Assembly (NCBI RefSeq): GCF_007830235.1
Contig: NZ_VLKI01000006.1
Coordinates: 36,672-100,671, forward strand
DNA: 64,000 bases
Reading direction: 5' to 3'
DNA from: Cytobacillus oceanisediminis
Lineage (GTDB): Bacteria > Bacillota > Bacilli > Bacillales > Cytobacillaceae
A model generated the notes under the pieces. It was not told the DNA's origin and made no database searches. It saw only the letters and a program-made list of their open reading frames with translations. Every line of letters begins with the position of its first letter. The first letter of the stretch is position 1. Made by a program: the position numbers and the translations under genes. Below, one piece after another: positions 29,660-38,520 of the stretch.

Positions 29660-31597
29660 TTGAACACAAATACTTTTACCCTATTGGATTATGACATCAT
29701 AAAAGAGAGGGTTTCACAATTTGCTTTATCAAAAGCAGGAAAAAAGAAATTGCTTGGGATGGTTCCGTCAGAAAACCTCAAACAAATTAAGTCCTGGCTG
29801 GATGAAACAGAAGAAGCGGTTAAAATACTGGAGAAGAGTGCCAGTATTCCCGTTCATGGCCTGGAAGGAATTGAATCAGTATTGAACAACTTTAACAAGG
29901 GGATTGCTTTAAGGCCTGAACAGCTAATGAAGCTTTACGATTTTTTGGATTGCTGCAGGAAAATTCGCAGGTTTATGAAAGACAAAGAAGTCCTGGCACC
30001 ACGAGTAGCTTCTTATGTCCAATCGATTGAAGAATTGCCTTCTTTAGCGGAGGAAATTATCCGGTGCATCAGAAACGGAAAAGTGGACGACTATGCAAGC
30101 AAGGATCTTCTAAAAGTAAGGAAGCAAATATCGCTTCAGGAAGAAAGGCTGAAGGAAAAGCTCCAGCAGCTTATTAAGTCCAGCAAGTATAAAAATTATC
30201 TTCAGGAAATGGTCATTAGCCAGCGCAGCGGCAGATATGTGATTCCGGTAAAAAAAGAATATAAAAATAAAATTAAAGGCTCTGTTCTCGATACATCAGC
30301 TTCTGGCTCCACTTACTTTATTGAGCCGGAGGAAATTGCGGCCTCTCAAGAACAATTGAACTGGCTGATAGCTGAAGAAGAAGCTGAGGTCCAGCAAGTT
30401 CTCCTTCTCTTAACCGGCCTGGTGGAGGCTAATGAAAAAGAGATTAAAGTGGCCGTTGAGACTATGATCCATTATGATGTATTGTTTGCGAAAGCAAAGT
30501 ATGCAAGATCCACCGAAGCACAAAAGCCGGTTCTAAATGAATCTTATCATATAAAACTTATTTGCGCTAAACACCCTTTACTGGAGAGTAATGCAGTGCC
30601 GCTAACATTAGAGTTAGGCAGCAACGGCCAGCATGCACTTGTTATCACAGGCCCTAACACCGGCGGAAAAACGGTAACAATTAAAACGGTTGGACTGCTT
30701 ACCTTAATGGCTCAATCAGGGATGCTGCTGCCTGTTCAGAAGGGCTCCTCAATTGCCATATTCCAGCAAATTCTTTTAGACATAGGGGATGGACAAAGCA
30801 TTGAACATAACTTAAGTACTTTTAGTTCAAGGATTAAGAACATAATTGAAATTTTACAAGAAACGAATGACCGGACACTTGTATTGCTGGATGAACTTGG
30901 CTCTGGAACAGATCCTGCTGAGGGAATGGGCCTTGCTACAGCGATACTGGAACAAATGTTCAAAAAAGGGCCAACAATAATGGCTACTACACATTATAGT
31001 GAAATTAAAGGATTTGCCGAAGACCATGAAGGTTTTTTAAATGGAGCAATGGAATTCGATTTGAATACCTTAAAGCCTACTTACAAACTTATTATAGGAA
31101 AAGGAGGAGAAAGCCAGGCTTTTGCTATAGCACTAAAACTTGGGATGCATCCCAAAATCATAGAAAGAGCTCACCAAATCACTTATAAAGAAGAAAGGAC
31201 CTATCTCCCTTATAGTAATGAACACAAATTAAAGATTGAATTAGAAAAGCAAATAATTGTTAACCGGCATATAAAAAGATCGAAAGGAGAAAAGAAGCTG
31301 GATCAGGCCATTCAAGTTTTGAAACAAGGAGATAACGTCCTGGTAAGCCCACAGAATGAGATTGGCATTATCCAAAAAGGGCCGGATGCGAGAGGGAATT
31401 TTTCTGTGCAAATAAAAGGGGAAAGAGTGATTATTAATCATAAAAGATTAAAACTGTATATATCCGCGGATGAATTATACCCAGAAGATTATGATTTTGA
31501 CATTATTTTTGAAACGAAGGAAAACAGAAATAAGAGTAAGCTTTTGAACCGGAAACATGTTGAAGGATTAATCATAGAAAACGAGGAGCAGAATTAG
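29660..31597 (+). CDS. MutS2-like ATPase lacking the SMR nuclease domain
   Basis: A 645-residue protein with the MutS2 core: N-terminal lever region (about 1-300), ABC-type ATPase with Walker A GPNTGGKT (331-338) and Walker B LVLLDELGSGTDPAEG (Asp411-Glu412), and a KOW-like segment (GDNVLVSPQNEIGIIQKGP) near residue 560. Canonical MutS2 is about 785 residues and ends in an SMR endonuclease domain; here that domain is absent and the tail is charged. MutS2 is known to act on collided ribosomes in Bacillus. The leader attenuator suggests this paralogue is induced by ribosome stress, perhaps by antibiotics. The start is TTG, with AGGAGG eight bases upstream. Confidence 0.85.
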   Translation: MNTNTFTLLDYDIIKERVSQFALSKAGKKKLLGMVPSENLKQIKSWLDETEEAVKILEKSASIPVHGLEGIESVLNNFNKGIALRPEQLMKLYDFLDCCRKIRRFMKDKEVLAPRVASYVQSIEELPSLAEEIIRCIRNGKVDDYASKDLLKVRKQISLQEERLKEKLQQLIKSSKYKNYLQEMVISQRSGRYVIPVKKEYKNKIKGSVLDTSASGSTYFIEPEEIAASQEQLNWLIAEEEAEVQQVLLLLTGLVEANEKEIKVAVETMIHYDVLFAKAKYARSTEAQKPVLNESYHIKLICAKHPLLESNAVPLTLELGSNGQHALVITGPNTGGKTVTIKTVGLLTLMAQSGMLLPVQKGSSIAIFQQILLDIGDGQSIEHNLSTFSSRIKNIIEILQETNDRTLVLLDELGSGTDPAEGMGLATAILEQMFKKGPTIMATTHYSEIKGFAEDHEGFLNGAMEFDLNTLKPTYKLIIGKGGESQAFAIALKLGMHPKIIERAHQITYKEERTYLPYSNEHKLKIELEKQIIVNRHIKRSKGEKKLDQAIQVLKQGDNVLVSPQNEIGIIQKGPDARGNFSVQIKGERVIINHKRLKLYISADELYPEDYDFDIIFETKENRNKSKLLNRKHVEGLIIENEEQN

Positions 31598-31626
31598 CTT
31601 CTGTTTTGGACTTTAATACTCTACAA

Positions 31627-31660
31627 AAAAAGCATACCGGAAAAACCGGTATGCTTTTCA
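31627..31660. terminator. Bidirectional terminator
   Basis: Stem AAAAGCATACCGG with CCGGTATGCTTTT between the MutS2-like and NupC-type genes. Confidence 0.9.
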
Positions 31661-31664
31661 TTAA

Positions 31665-32882
31665 TTAAAGTAACATTCCTGCAATAGCAGCACTTAAGAG
31701 AGATGCCAAAGCACCAGCAATTACAGCGCGAACACCAAGCTTCGCAATATCGCTTCTGCGATCGGGAGCCAGGTTTCCGAGGCCGCCGAGAAGAATGGCC
31801 ATGGACGAAATGTTGGCAAAACCGCAAAGCGCAAAACTTATTACTGCAACGGTCTTAGGAGACAGGCTGCTGATTTCCGGAGCAAAAGAAGAATAGGCAA
31901 CAAACTCATTCAAGACAAGCTTTTGGCCTATATATCCTCCAGCCTGTACAGCTTCTGCCCAAGGGACACCAACGGCAAATGCGATAGGTGCAAATATAAA
32001 GCCAAGAATGGTTTCAAGCGTAAGATTTTCAAATCCAAAGATTCCGCCTGCAAAACCAATAATTCCATTAATAAGAGCAACTAAAGCGATAAAGGCAAGA
32101 AGCATGGCCCCGATATTCAAAGCAAGCTGCAATCCGGTACTCGCACCGCGCGCGGCTGCATCCACAACGTTAACAGATTCCGTATCTTTTTCAATTGTAA
32201 TTTCATCAGTGGTCTCAGACGTTTCTGTTTCGGGTATCATGATCTTAGCCATTATTAGCCCGGCTGGAGCAGCCATAAAGCTGGCAGCAAGAAGGTATTC
32301 AAGCGGTACACCAAGCAATGAATAACCAATTAGAACCGAGCCGGCCACTGACGCTAAACCGCCAGTCATAACAGCAAAAAGCTCAGATTTTGTCATCTTA
32401 TTTAAGAAAGGGCGGACAATTAATGGTGCTTCAGTTTGTCCAACAAAAATATTGGCTGCTGCAGACATGGACTCTGCTTTGCTCGTGCCAAGAAGCCTGG
32501 ATAGACCGCCACCAATAACCTTAATAATAATTTGCATGATTCCAGTGTAATAAAGCACAGAAATAAGAGAAGAAAAGAAAATAACAGTAGTCAGTACTTG
32601 GAAAGCAAATACAAAGCCTACACCTGAACCTTCCTGAAATAATCCTCCGAATAAGAAATTAATGCCTTCATTTGCATAATTGACAATATTGTTTACACCT
32701 AAAGTCAGCTTTTCTAAAGCTTTTTTACCTAAATCCCATTTAAGAACTGCAAATGCGAAACCAAACTGGATGGCCAGCCCGCCAAGAATCGTTCTTAAAT
32801 TAATTGCCTTTCGGTTTGATGAAAGAAGAAGGGCAATCCCCAATACAGTGGCAATCCCCAATAGACCCCAGATAAAACTCAT
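31665..32882 (-). CDS. NupC-family nucleoside transporter
   Basis: A 405-residue concentrative nucleoside transporter (CNT family) with about nine membrane segments. Family motifs are [23 protein letters not shown] and [13 protein letters not shown]. It imports nucleosides with protons or sodium. The start at 32882 follows AGAGGTG; the 19 residues before it in the open frame are not conserved in type. A cre-like site lies upstream. Confidence 0.92.
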   Translation of the reverse strand: MSFIWGLLGIATVLGIALLLSSNRKAINLRTILGGLAIQFGFAFAVLKWDLGKKALEKLTLGVNNIVNYANEGINFLFGGLFQEGSGVGFVFAFQVLTTVIFFSSLISVLYYTGIMQIIIKVIGGGLSRLLGTSKAESMSAAANIFVGQTEAPLIVRPFLNKMTKSELFAVMTGGLASVAGSVLIGYSLLGVPLEYLLAASFMAAPAGLIMAKIMIPETETSETTDEITIEKDTESVNVVDAAARGASTGLQLALNIGAMLLAFIALVALINGIIGFAGGIFGFENLTLETILGFIFAPIAFAVGVPWAEAVQAGGYIGQKLVLNEFVAYSSFAPEISSLSPKTVAVISFALCGFANISSMAILLGGLGNLAPDRRSDIAKLGVRAVIAGALASLLSAAIAGMLL

Positions 32883-32914
32883 GTTGGACACCTCTTTTGT
32901 TGTATTTAGATTCA

Positions 32915-32928
32915 TGAAAACGTTTTTA
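32915..32928. promoter_or_regulatory. cre-like CcpA site upstream of nupC-type gene
   Basis: On the minus strand TAAAAACGTTTTCA differs from TGWAANCGNTNWCA at one fixed position. The rest of the gap to 33394 is AT-rich; a 65-codon frame at 33057-33254 lacks a ribosome site and is not called. Confidence 0.45.
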
Positions 32929-33394
32929 TGAAACGTCAAAATTTAAACCCCTTAATATAGAGGCAGGTGAGTAGACGTCAGACATCTAACTTGTTTACAT
33001 GTCCATTTTAACATGAATCCGTTTACAGTAAAGAGTTTTTTTATACTAAATTAAATTTGTTTTTTAGTCTTCAAATTTTTGTCACATTAACTCAGCTTAA
33101 TAATCCTCAATTAATAAATGGGGCTTTAACTCCCTTATGGGGAGTTATATCCGAGAAAACAAGTTCTCCAATAAAAACTTTGGATGCCACAACCTTTATT
33201 GCTGTCCTTTCAGGATTAGGTTTCCTGGCAAACAGCGGATACGTTTGGCTTTAAATTCCTATTCTTTATTCAGGAGCCTAATTCTTCCGGCATTTTTCCA
33301 ATTAATTTTTCAATAAAAAATTCTAGGCGCTTATATATGCCCATTCGGGACAAACCTTTTTTTCATAGACTGTAACTAGATGTCAGGAGGTGTT

Positions 33395-33493
33395 ATGATG
33401 GGCGCAGGTTCAGGTTACGGCGGCGGTTTTGCATTAATCGTTGTCCTGTTTATTCTTTTAATTATCGTTGGTGCGTCTTTTTGGAGTTACTAA
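33395..33493 (+). CDS. YjcZ-family small hydrophobic sporulation protein
   Basis: A 32-residue protein: a Gly-rich start (MMGAGSGYGGGFALIVVLFI) and one membrane segment, the pattern of YjcZ/SscA spore proteins, which affect coat assembly in B. subtilis. CAGGAGGTG precedes the ATG. A hairpin and a terminator follow. Confidence 0.85.
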   Translation: MMGAGSGYGGGFALIVVLFILLIIVGASFWSY

Positions 33494-33550
33494 AAATTAC
33501 TCTTGAGGACCAAAAGGTTAAAAATCCGCATGAAAACAGATATGCGGAAA

Positions 33551-33588
33551 GAAAAATCTGTCCAGGTTTTGGGCAGATTTTTTATTTG
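33551..33588 (+). terminator. Terminator of the YjcZ-type gene
   Basis: Stem AAATCTG-CC with GG-CAGATTT, then T-run. It is preceded by a small hairpin CCGCAT/ATGCGG at 33526-33547. Confidence 0.85.
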
Positions 33589-33678
33589 TCTACACGCAGA
33601 AATGAAATGCGGCAGTATGGTAATCGGCATTATGTCCAAAATAAGGATAGTTCTTATTTTGAAAGGAGGGTTTCTTAC

Positions 33679-33888
33679 ATGGATAAGAAGGACAAGAAGG
33701 ACAGTGCAAACATAGCAGGAAGATATTATGAATCAGAAGATTATACACGCAACGATCAGCTTTCATCAGGTTTGGCAACTACACATGAACAAGTAAGCGA
33801 CGCATATATGGAAGGCCAGGTGGATACAGTAATCGAAGATGTTGTCGGAGTGGATATCTCCATTCCCCGCAAGGGCTATGATGAATAA
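33679..33888 (+). CDS. DUF4025 (YozQ-like) protein
   Basis: A 69-residue acidic protein; the segment RYYESEDYTRNDQLSSGLAT is typical of the DUF4025/YozQ family of Bacillus, function unknown. AAAGGAGGG precedes ATG 33679, which fixes the start well inside the longer open frame. Probably transcribed with the small gene at 33914, 25 bases downstream. Confidence 0.82.
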   Translation: MDKKDKKDSANIAGRYYESEDYTRNDQLSSGLATTHEQVSDAYMEGQVDTVIEDVVGVDISIPRKGYDE

Positions 33889-33913
33889 GAAAATAGGAAA
33901 AGAGGGTTCATAA

Positions 33914-34075
33914 ATGGCGCCAAAAGAAGCACAAGATGATATGAGCCAATATAAAATGCCGAAAGCACTGCAGCAAAAAAAGACTTCCTCCTATCGGGTA
34001 GGATACCAGGCCACAACAGGCAACCAGACGCCTGGAGAACCTGAAGGCGGCAAGAGATCAGATGAACTAAATTAA
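33914..34075 (+). CDS. Small hydrophilic protein of unknown function
   Basis: A 53-residue protein (MAPKEAQDDMSQYKMPKALQ at the start), Gln/Lys-rich, no cysteine, no membrane segment. AGAGGG precedes the start and a terminator follows the stop. It probably forms an operon with the DUF4025 gene. No family recognised; size and composition would suit a spore or stress protein, but this is not shown. Confidence 0.68.
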   Translation: MAPKEAQDDMSQYKMPKALQQKKTSSYRVGYQATTGNQTPGEPEGGKRSDELN

Positions 34076-34082
34076 ATATAAG

Positions 34083-34115
34083 AAAGAGAAGCCGCTTCAG
34101 GCTCCTCTTTTTTAT
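34083..34115. terminator. Bidirectional terminator
   Basis: Stem AAAGAG-AGCC with GGCT-CTCTTT; serves the small operon and the opposing methyltransferase pseudogene. Confidence 0.85.
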
Positions 34116-35130
34116 TTGGCCTTTGTAATGATTCCATTGTGGACCTTAATATAGCCATGTCTTTTGATATTCAGGCCATTCTCATACATGTATAATCCCA
34201 TTTGCTCAACTGTCATCAGTTCTCTGTAAGTATGATTCATCACATCGGACATGATTTCATAATAGATCTTTGACCTAAGTTGTGATCGTGGAGTTGTCAT
34301 AACGATATAACCGGATGGCTTTAAAAACTTGCGATGCCATTCAATGACCTCAGGCTTTAATTCATCTGGAAAATGCTCGAGCAGGCCAACATCAAATTCC
34401 TTCCCAAATGGGAGGGTGCGAATATCTTGAACAAGATATTCAATATTAAAATCCCGTTTATAATATATCCGTTTTCCCCCTGTCCGGACACTTTCACCAA
34501 GAAAAGGGTAAGAATCAGGGAATTCTGCGAAGCGGGTTCTTTACAAAAGGGGTCATAATCAACCATGACAATTTCCCCGCCCGGATACATGGCAGAAAGC
34601 TGCATGGCTTCATAACCCTCGGCAGCACCTAAAAATAAAATCCGTGGGGCCTGCACATCCAGACCTTCAAATAAAGCTCTTTTTCCGCGTGGATCCCAAA
34701 TGCCATCCTGAATACGGTGTACATAGTTCCATAACCTTATTCTTAGGGCAACCCCAAGTGCCTGTTTGGCCCCCAAAGGCTTAAACCGCGAAAGGGAATG
34801 GAAGAATTCTTTTTTTGATTTTTCCATCTCGGCAGGCACATCTTTTATAAACCATTCATGGAACGATTTATTGAACATCGTCCATGATGTGTGTGCAGGC
34901 AATGCATCATCATGCTCTTTTTCTCAATTTAACTTTTCTTTGGCATATGAAGTGACTGCATATGGCTTACCTACATCTTTCCATGTTAGCTGAGACCAAT
35001 CATTTACTGTGTTCAATTTAACGAATTTATTAAATTGCTTTTCAGTGAATTCACGCAGATCAGATCGGTAGGATGGAAGAAGGTGTGTTTCCTCCAAGGA
35101 TGTACCATTAATAGATTCAACTTCGAGCAT
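34112..35130 (-). pseudogene. SAM-dependent methyltransferase (spermidine synthase-like), broken
   Basis: About 339 codons on the minus strand. The start MLEVESINGTSLEE follows AGGAGGG. An in-frame TGA at 34924-34926 interrupts the frame after KEKLN, and a one-base loss (or two-base gain) near 34535 shifts it after VDYDPFCKE; the correct continuation reads RFAEFPDSYPFLGES and ends at 34112. The SAM-binding motif ILFLGAAEGYEA and the acidic loop MVDYD are intact. Such a protein could methylate or transfer aminopropyl groups; the substrate is unknown. Confidence 0.82.
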
Positions 35131-35169
35131 GTAAACCCTCCTGAATCGTTCTTATGCTCATAATTCCGT

Positions 35170-35193
35170 AAAAAAAGGGAAAACCCTTTAAAA
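35170..35193 (-). terminator. Terminator of sulfite-oxidase-like gene
   Basis: Stem AAAGGG-TTTT-CCCTTT on the minus strand, then T-run. Confidence 0.75.
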
Positions 35194-35211
35194 ATCGAAT
35201 ATTCAAATAAA

Positions 35212-36270
35212 TTATTCTACTTTAATATTTGCTTTTTGAACAGCATTATACCCATATCCTTTTCTATTCCAAAAAGGCCTTAAAGGCTGTACATGGCCTT
35301 CCGTATCATGAGCTCGAACGAGAATAGTATGTTCTCCCTTAACAGCCTGCCATTCAAACTGCCATTTTACCCATGCGTATTTCTCGCTTTCCTTCCATTT
35401 AAGAGAAGCTTTTCTCCAGCTAATGCCATAATCAAAACTAATTTCGACTTCTTTTATAGTCCCTGTACCGCACCAGGCGATCCCCTTAATCATTTGTGGT
35501 CCTTCCTCAATTATGGAATTATTCATTGGCTGCTGGATTGTACTGTTGACATTAATCGTAGTCACCGGCCTTTTATCCTTGTCGCTGTCTTTATATGGAT
35601 AATAAACATAGTCTTTTGTTTGAAAGGGGCCATTAAATTCATGCTTGATAATAAAAATATTCTGCAGCCATTTAACCGAAGCCATCGCATACCATTGTGG
35701 AACAATTAGCCGAAAAGGAAACCCGTGCTTATAAGGTATTGGCTTTCCGTTATATTCATAGGCAACAATAGTATTTTCGTGAAGTGCTTTCTCAATAGGA
35801 AGGCTTCTGCCATAGTAAAAAGTTTCCTCCAAGTCTTTTCGTTCGCCAAAATCCATTCCCACAAATACAGCTTCTTTACTTCCATCCAAAAGACCCGCCC
35901 GATTTAAAAGTTCCCTTAGGGGGACACCTTTCCATTTCGCCTGGCTGACAGCTCCTTCCTCCCATTGCTCTCCATATACCTTCGGCTTAAATTTCGCCCG
36001 ATTATTGCCAGCGCATTCCAATGGTAACATGATTGTTTTGGAAGGGAGGTGGTGTAGATCATTCATTGTTATTTTTACTGGTTTTTTCACATTTCCTTGA
36101 ATGGTCAAATAGAACGGCTGAGGAATGATTTGTGGATAGGCAAAGTGGTTTCGTAAATAGAAATAGTCTTTTGGCGTTTTCCATCTGTCCAGAAAATGAA
36201 TGGGAGACTCCTGGTTTTCCGGATCAAGACTTAATGTTTTTAAATAGGGAATGATAAAATCTTTTTTCAA
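35212..36270 (-). CDS. Sulfite oxidase-like molybdopterin oxidoreductase
   Basis: About 352 residues. The molybdopterin domain has the metal-ligand cysteine in PLECAGNNRAKF, and a C-terminal Mo-co dimerisation domain (GIAWCGTGTIKEVEISFDYG) follows. No Tat or Sec signal and no heme domain, so it is probably cytoplasmic; the electron acceptor is unknown. TTG 36270, preceded by AGAGGTG, is the best start; ATG 36291 lacks a ribosome site. It is the second molybdenum-type enzyme in the window besides formate dehydrogenase. Confidence 0.85.
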   Translation of the reverse strand: MKKDFIIPYLKTLSLDPENQESPIHFLDRWKTPKDYFYLRNHFAYPQIIPQPFYLTIQGNVKKPVKITMNDLHHLPSKTIMLPLECAGNNRAKFKPKVYGEQWEEGAVSQAKWKGVPLRELLNRAGLLDGSKEAVFVGMDFGERKDLEETFYYGRSLPIEKALHENTIVAYEYNGKPIPYKHGFPFRLIVPQWYAMASVKWLQNIFIIKHEFNGPFQTKDYVYYPYKDSDKDKRPVTTINVNSTIQQPMNNSIIEEGPQMIKGIAWCGTGTIKEVEISFDYGISWRKASLKWKESEKYAWVKWQFEWQAVKGEHTILVRAHDTEGHVQPLRPFWNRKGYGYNAVQKANIKVE

Positions 36271-36422
36271 TAGCCCATCACCTCTATTCATAAATATAAT
36301 GGGATAGGTCAAGTTAGAACCTTATTAAAATGCGAGATTCATTGCCTTTAGGCCACTTTAAGTTTACAAAAGTCAATTTGAGGAATAATCGTAAGTAAAC
36401 ATGCTGAAAGGCGGAACCAGTA

Positions 36423-37166
36423 ATGAAGAAAGAAATCAAGATAACAGGCCACAGACCCTTTCCAATGCCAAATTTACCATGGATAATGGAACAAATATGG
36501 AATGATATCCTATTTTTACATTGGCCTGTACCAGCAGAAGTGATGGAAAAACATATCCCTCCCCAGCTGAAATTAGACACGTATAACGGAACAGCCTGGA
36601 TCGGAATTGTGCCTTTTTGGATCAGCAAAATGCGGGTCCGCGGTTTTCCGCCAATGCCTTTTATGAATTCAATGAATGAACTGAATGTAAGAACTTATGT
36701 AGAATACGAGGGAAGGAAAGGGGTTTATTTTTTCAGTCTGGATGCAAACAATCCTTTAGCCGTAACCGGAGCTAGAATGCTGTATTTTCTTCCTTATATG
36801 GATGCGGAAATGAATGTTACACACTCAGAAGGAAAGGTAATTTATGAAAGCAGGCGAAAAAGCGGCAATTCGGATAGAGGTCATTTTTTTGCTTCCTATA
36901 AGGCTTCATCCAATCCCTATAATTCGGAACCAGGTACATTTGATGCATGGCTGACTGAACGTTATTGCCTTTGGGTTACAAAAGGGAACAGGGTCTTCCG
37001 GGGCGATATCCACCATACGAAGTGGCAGCTCCACGAGGCATCTTGTCATATTCAGCATAATTCAATGGCATCTTTTTTGCCACGAGAATACTTTCAAGGG
37101 CAACCCATTTTACATTACTCCCCGCAAAAACATGCTTTTTTCTGGCCATTAAAACGGGTTACTTAA
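36423..37166 (+). CDS. DUF2071 (YqjF-like) protein
   Basis: A 247-residue cytoplasmic protein of the DUF2071/YqjF family: FLHWPVPAEVMEKHIPPQL near the N-terminus and VRTYVEYEGRKGVYFFSLDA in the middle are typical. The biochemical role is unknown. AAAGGCGG precedes the ATG. Its stop region forms a strong hairpin shared with the small convergent gene. Confidence 0.87.
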   Translation: MKKEIKITGHRPFPMPNLPWIMEQIWNDILFLHWPVPAEVMEKHIPPQLKLDTYNGTAWIGIVPFWISKMRVRGFPPMPFMNSMNELNVRTYVEYEGRKGVYFFSLDANNPLAVTGARMLYFLPYMDAEMNVTHSEGKVIYESRRKSGNSDRGHFFASYKASSNPYNSEPGTFDAWLTERYCLWVTKGNRVFRGDIHHTKWQLHEASCHIQHNSMASFLPREYFQGQPILHYSPQKHAFFWPLKRVT

Positions 37167-37192
37167 ACTAAAGAATAAGTAACCCGTTTTAG
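37151..37192. terminator. Bidirectional hairpin terminator
   Basis: Stem AAAACGGGTTACTTA with TAAGTAACCCGTTTT around a 10-base loop; the T-run is short on both sides. Confidence 0.75.
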
Positions 37193-37193
37193 A

Positions 37194-37337
37194 TTACTTA
37201 TTTTTGTTAATTAAATTTTCCGCGAGCAATCTCTTTACTTCATTATAAGAAAGCCCCGATTGGCTATTCAGCCTTTTTACTTCATCAATATCTGTCCCGG
37301 CAATAGTGAGATTCTTCTTCTGATTTGGGCTACTCAC
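37194..37337 (-). CDS. Small protein, gamma-type SASP-like
   Basis: A 47-residue protein. GTG 37337 follows AGGAGG by seven bases, so the longer open frame upstream is not used. The segment GTDIDEVKRLNSQSG resembles the TDVQ-VK-N-Q-S repeat of gamma-type small acid-soluble spore proteins, but only one such repeat is present, so the assignment is tentative. Confidence 0.62.
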   Translation of the reverse strand: MSSPNQKKNLTIAGTDIDEVKRLNSQSGLSYNEVKRLLAENLINKNK

Positions 37338-37442
37338 ATTCTTTCCTCCTATCATTGTAATTGTAATTTCATCCATAAATGAAAGTTTTTCTATAAAAAA
37401 TGACTTTATTGTCCATACTAAGAAAAAAAGGGGGCGTTTCCT

Positions 37443-37625
37443 ATTTTTTTCAATAAAAAAGGACAAGACGACAAGCCGGAAGTAGTACTCATGGACACAG
37501 AGGTATATTCATGCAATAGCTGCAATGGATGGATGAGAAAAGATTTTGCCTCTTCAGATTTAAAATGTCCATTATGCGGTGATGAAACAACAGTTGAGAT
37601 GAGGGAATTGCCGCAAATTCAATAG
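37443..37625 (+). CDS. YdjO-like small zinc-ribbon protein, apparent ATT start
   Basis: About 60 residues with two Cys pairs (CNSCNGWMRKDF and CPLCGDE), fitting the cold-inducible YdjO family. Family members begin near FFNK, and here the sequence (I)FFNKKGQDDKPE starts at ATT 37443, eight bases after GGGGG, with no ATG, GTG or TTG in frame upstream. Either ATT is a true rare start or the start has mutated and translation begins at ATG 37491, leaving 44 residues. Confidence 0.65.
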   Translation: MFFNKKGQDDKPEVVLMDTEVYSCNSCNGWMRKDFASSDLKCPLCGDETTVEMRELPQIQ

Positions 37626-37660
37626 TTCTTTAACCGAAAGCTCTATTATTAAACCTGTCT

Positions 37661-37820
37661 GTTGATTTACGCTCAAGGGCAGTGAACCGCAGGCGGTCAG
37701 GGAGCCTCCTCGGGTACGATTTTACCGCAGGATATGGAAATAGGCATCCGTGAATAAACATCGCACGAAGAAAATGCGATAGCAATATTAAGGTGCTCCC
37801 GCCTTCCGCTCCAATTAACA
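37661..37820. repeat. Dispersed GTTGATT element
   Basis: Begins GTTGATTTACGC and ends with CGCTCCAATTAACA; inner blocks GGAGCCTCCTCGG, CCGCAGG and GCATCCGTGAATAAAC match the copies at 27232 and 56135. Fills most of the gap between the YdjO-like and SplA-like genes. Confidence 0.7.
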
Positions 37821-37863
37821 GAGTGCAAACATCAACAATAAGCCTTCATATAGCCTAACTGGA

Positions 37864-37898
37864 AAAAGACTGTTGTCAGAATGATAACAGTCTTTCTT
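37864..37898 (-). terminator. Terminator of SplA-like gene
   Basis: Stem AAAGACTGTTATCA with TGACAACAGTCTTT (one mismatch), then TTTTTCC on the minus strand. Confidence 0.85.
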
Positions 37899-37905
37899 AT
37901 TAGTA

Positions 37906-38148
37906 CTAAATGTCGCTGTACAATTCTTGAAAGGCTTGTTCTGCATCTTTTTCAGACGTAAACAACGCATCATCCTCTTCGATTAAATGGAATGATTCAT
38001 TAAGAAACAGGGCAACTGCGTTAGGATCTTTGGGATGAGGCACAATTTCGGCAGGACGCACGTTTGCCACGCTTGGAGTGTGAGGGTTGTGATAAATGAC
38101 AAAAACCTCATCTCCTGCTTTTACATTCTTTGGATCGATTGTTTCCAT
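37906..38148 (-). CDS. SplA-like transcriptional regulator
   Basis: An 80-residue protein. VFVIYHNPHTPSVANVRPAE and IVPHPKDPNAVALFL match the pattern of SplA, the small negative regulator of spore photoproduct lyase in Bacillus. No splB gene follows or precedes it here, so it is either an orphan copy or has another target. A hydrophilic small gene follows upstream on the same strand. Confidence 0.7.
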   Translation of the reverse strand: METIDPKNVKAGDEVFVIYHNPHTPSVANVRPAEIVPHPKDPNAVALFLNESFHLIEEDDALFTSEKDAEQAFQELYSDI

Positions 38149-38184
38149 CCTAATTCACTCCTACCGTATAGACTGGACTATAAT

Positions 38185-38376
38185 TTACAGGTTTTCGTTT
38201 TGCTGTCCAATTTCCTTGGCACCAATAATAGCATTTGCCTTTTCCTGCTGTTCATGTCCATCAACTGAATCCCCAACAGCATTTTTCAAATTTGGAAATC
38301 TTCCATCCGTTTCAACTGTTACCACTTCCTCTTTTGGCGCCTGTGTTAAATACTTTTCATCTTTTGTATTCATCAT
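38185..38376 (-). CDS. Small hydrophilic protein of unknown function
   Basis: A 63-residue acidic protein (MMNTKDEKYLTQAPKEEVVT). AAAGGAG precedes two consecutive ATG codons (38376 and 38373); either may be used. No cysteine, no membrane segment. It lies 36 bases upstream of the SplA-like gene and is probably co-transcribed. No family recognised. Confidence 0.62.
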   Translation of the reverse strand: MMNTKDEKYLTQAPKEEVVTVETDGRFPNLKNAVGDSVDGHEQQEKANAIIGAKEIGQQNENL

Positions 38377-38520
38377 TAAAACTCCTTTTGGACCCTGATA
38401 TTCATTGGGCTGTCTTTTAAGTTTTCTCTCACCGCCGATGCAATATGCAACCATATTAATCCTTGATTTAATGGGTAAATTAATTTTAAGAATTCTGATC
38501 AAAGCAGAGGTGCCAAAATA

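Noticed and set aside
33057..33254. 65-codon reading frame between the nucleoside transporter and the YjcZ gene
   Set aside because: No ribosome site, TTG start, no recognisable family, and it lies in a promoter-rich gap.
34924..34926. TGA in the methyltransferase as selenocysteine
   Set aside because: No SECIS-like hairpin follows, no Cys/Sec position is known there and a second lesion is present.
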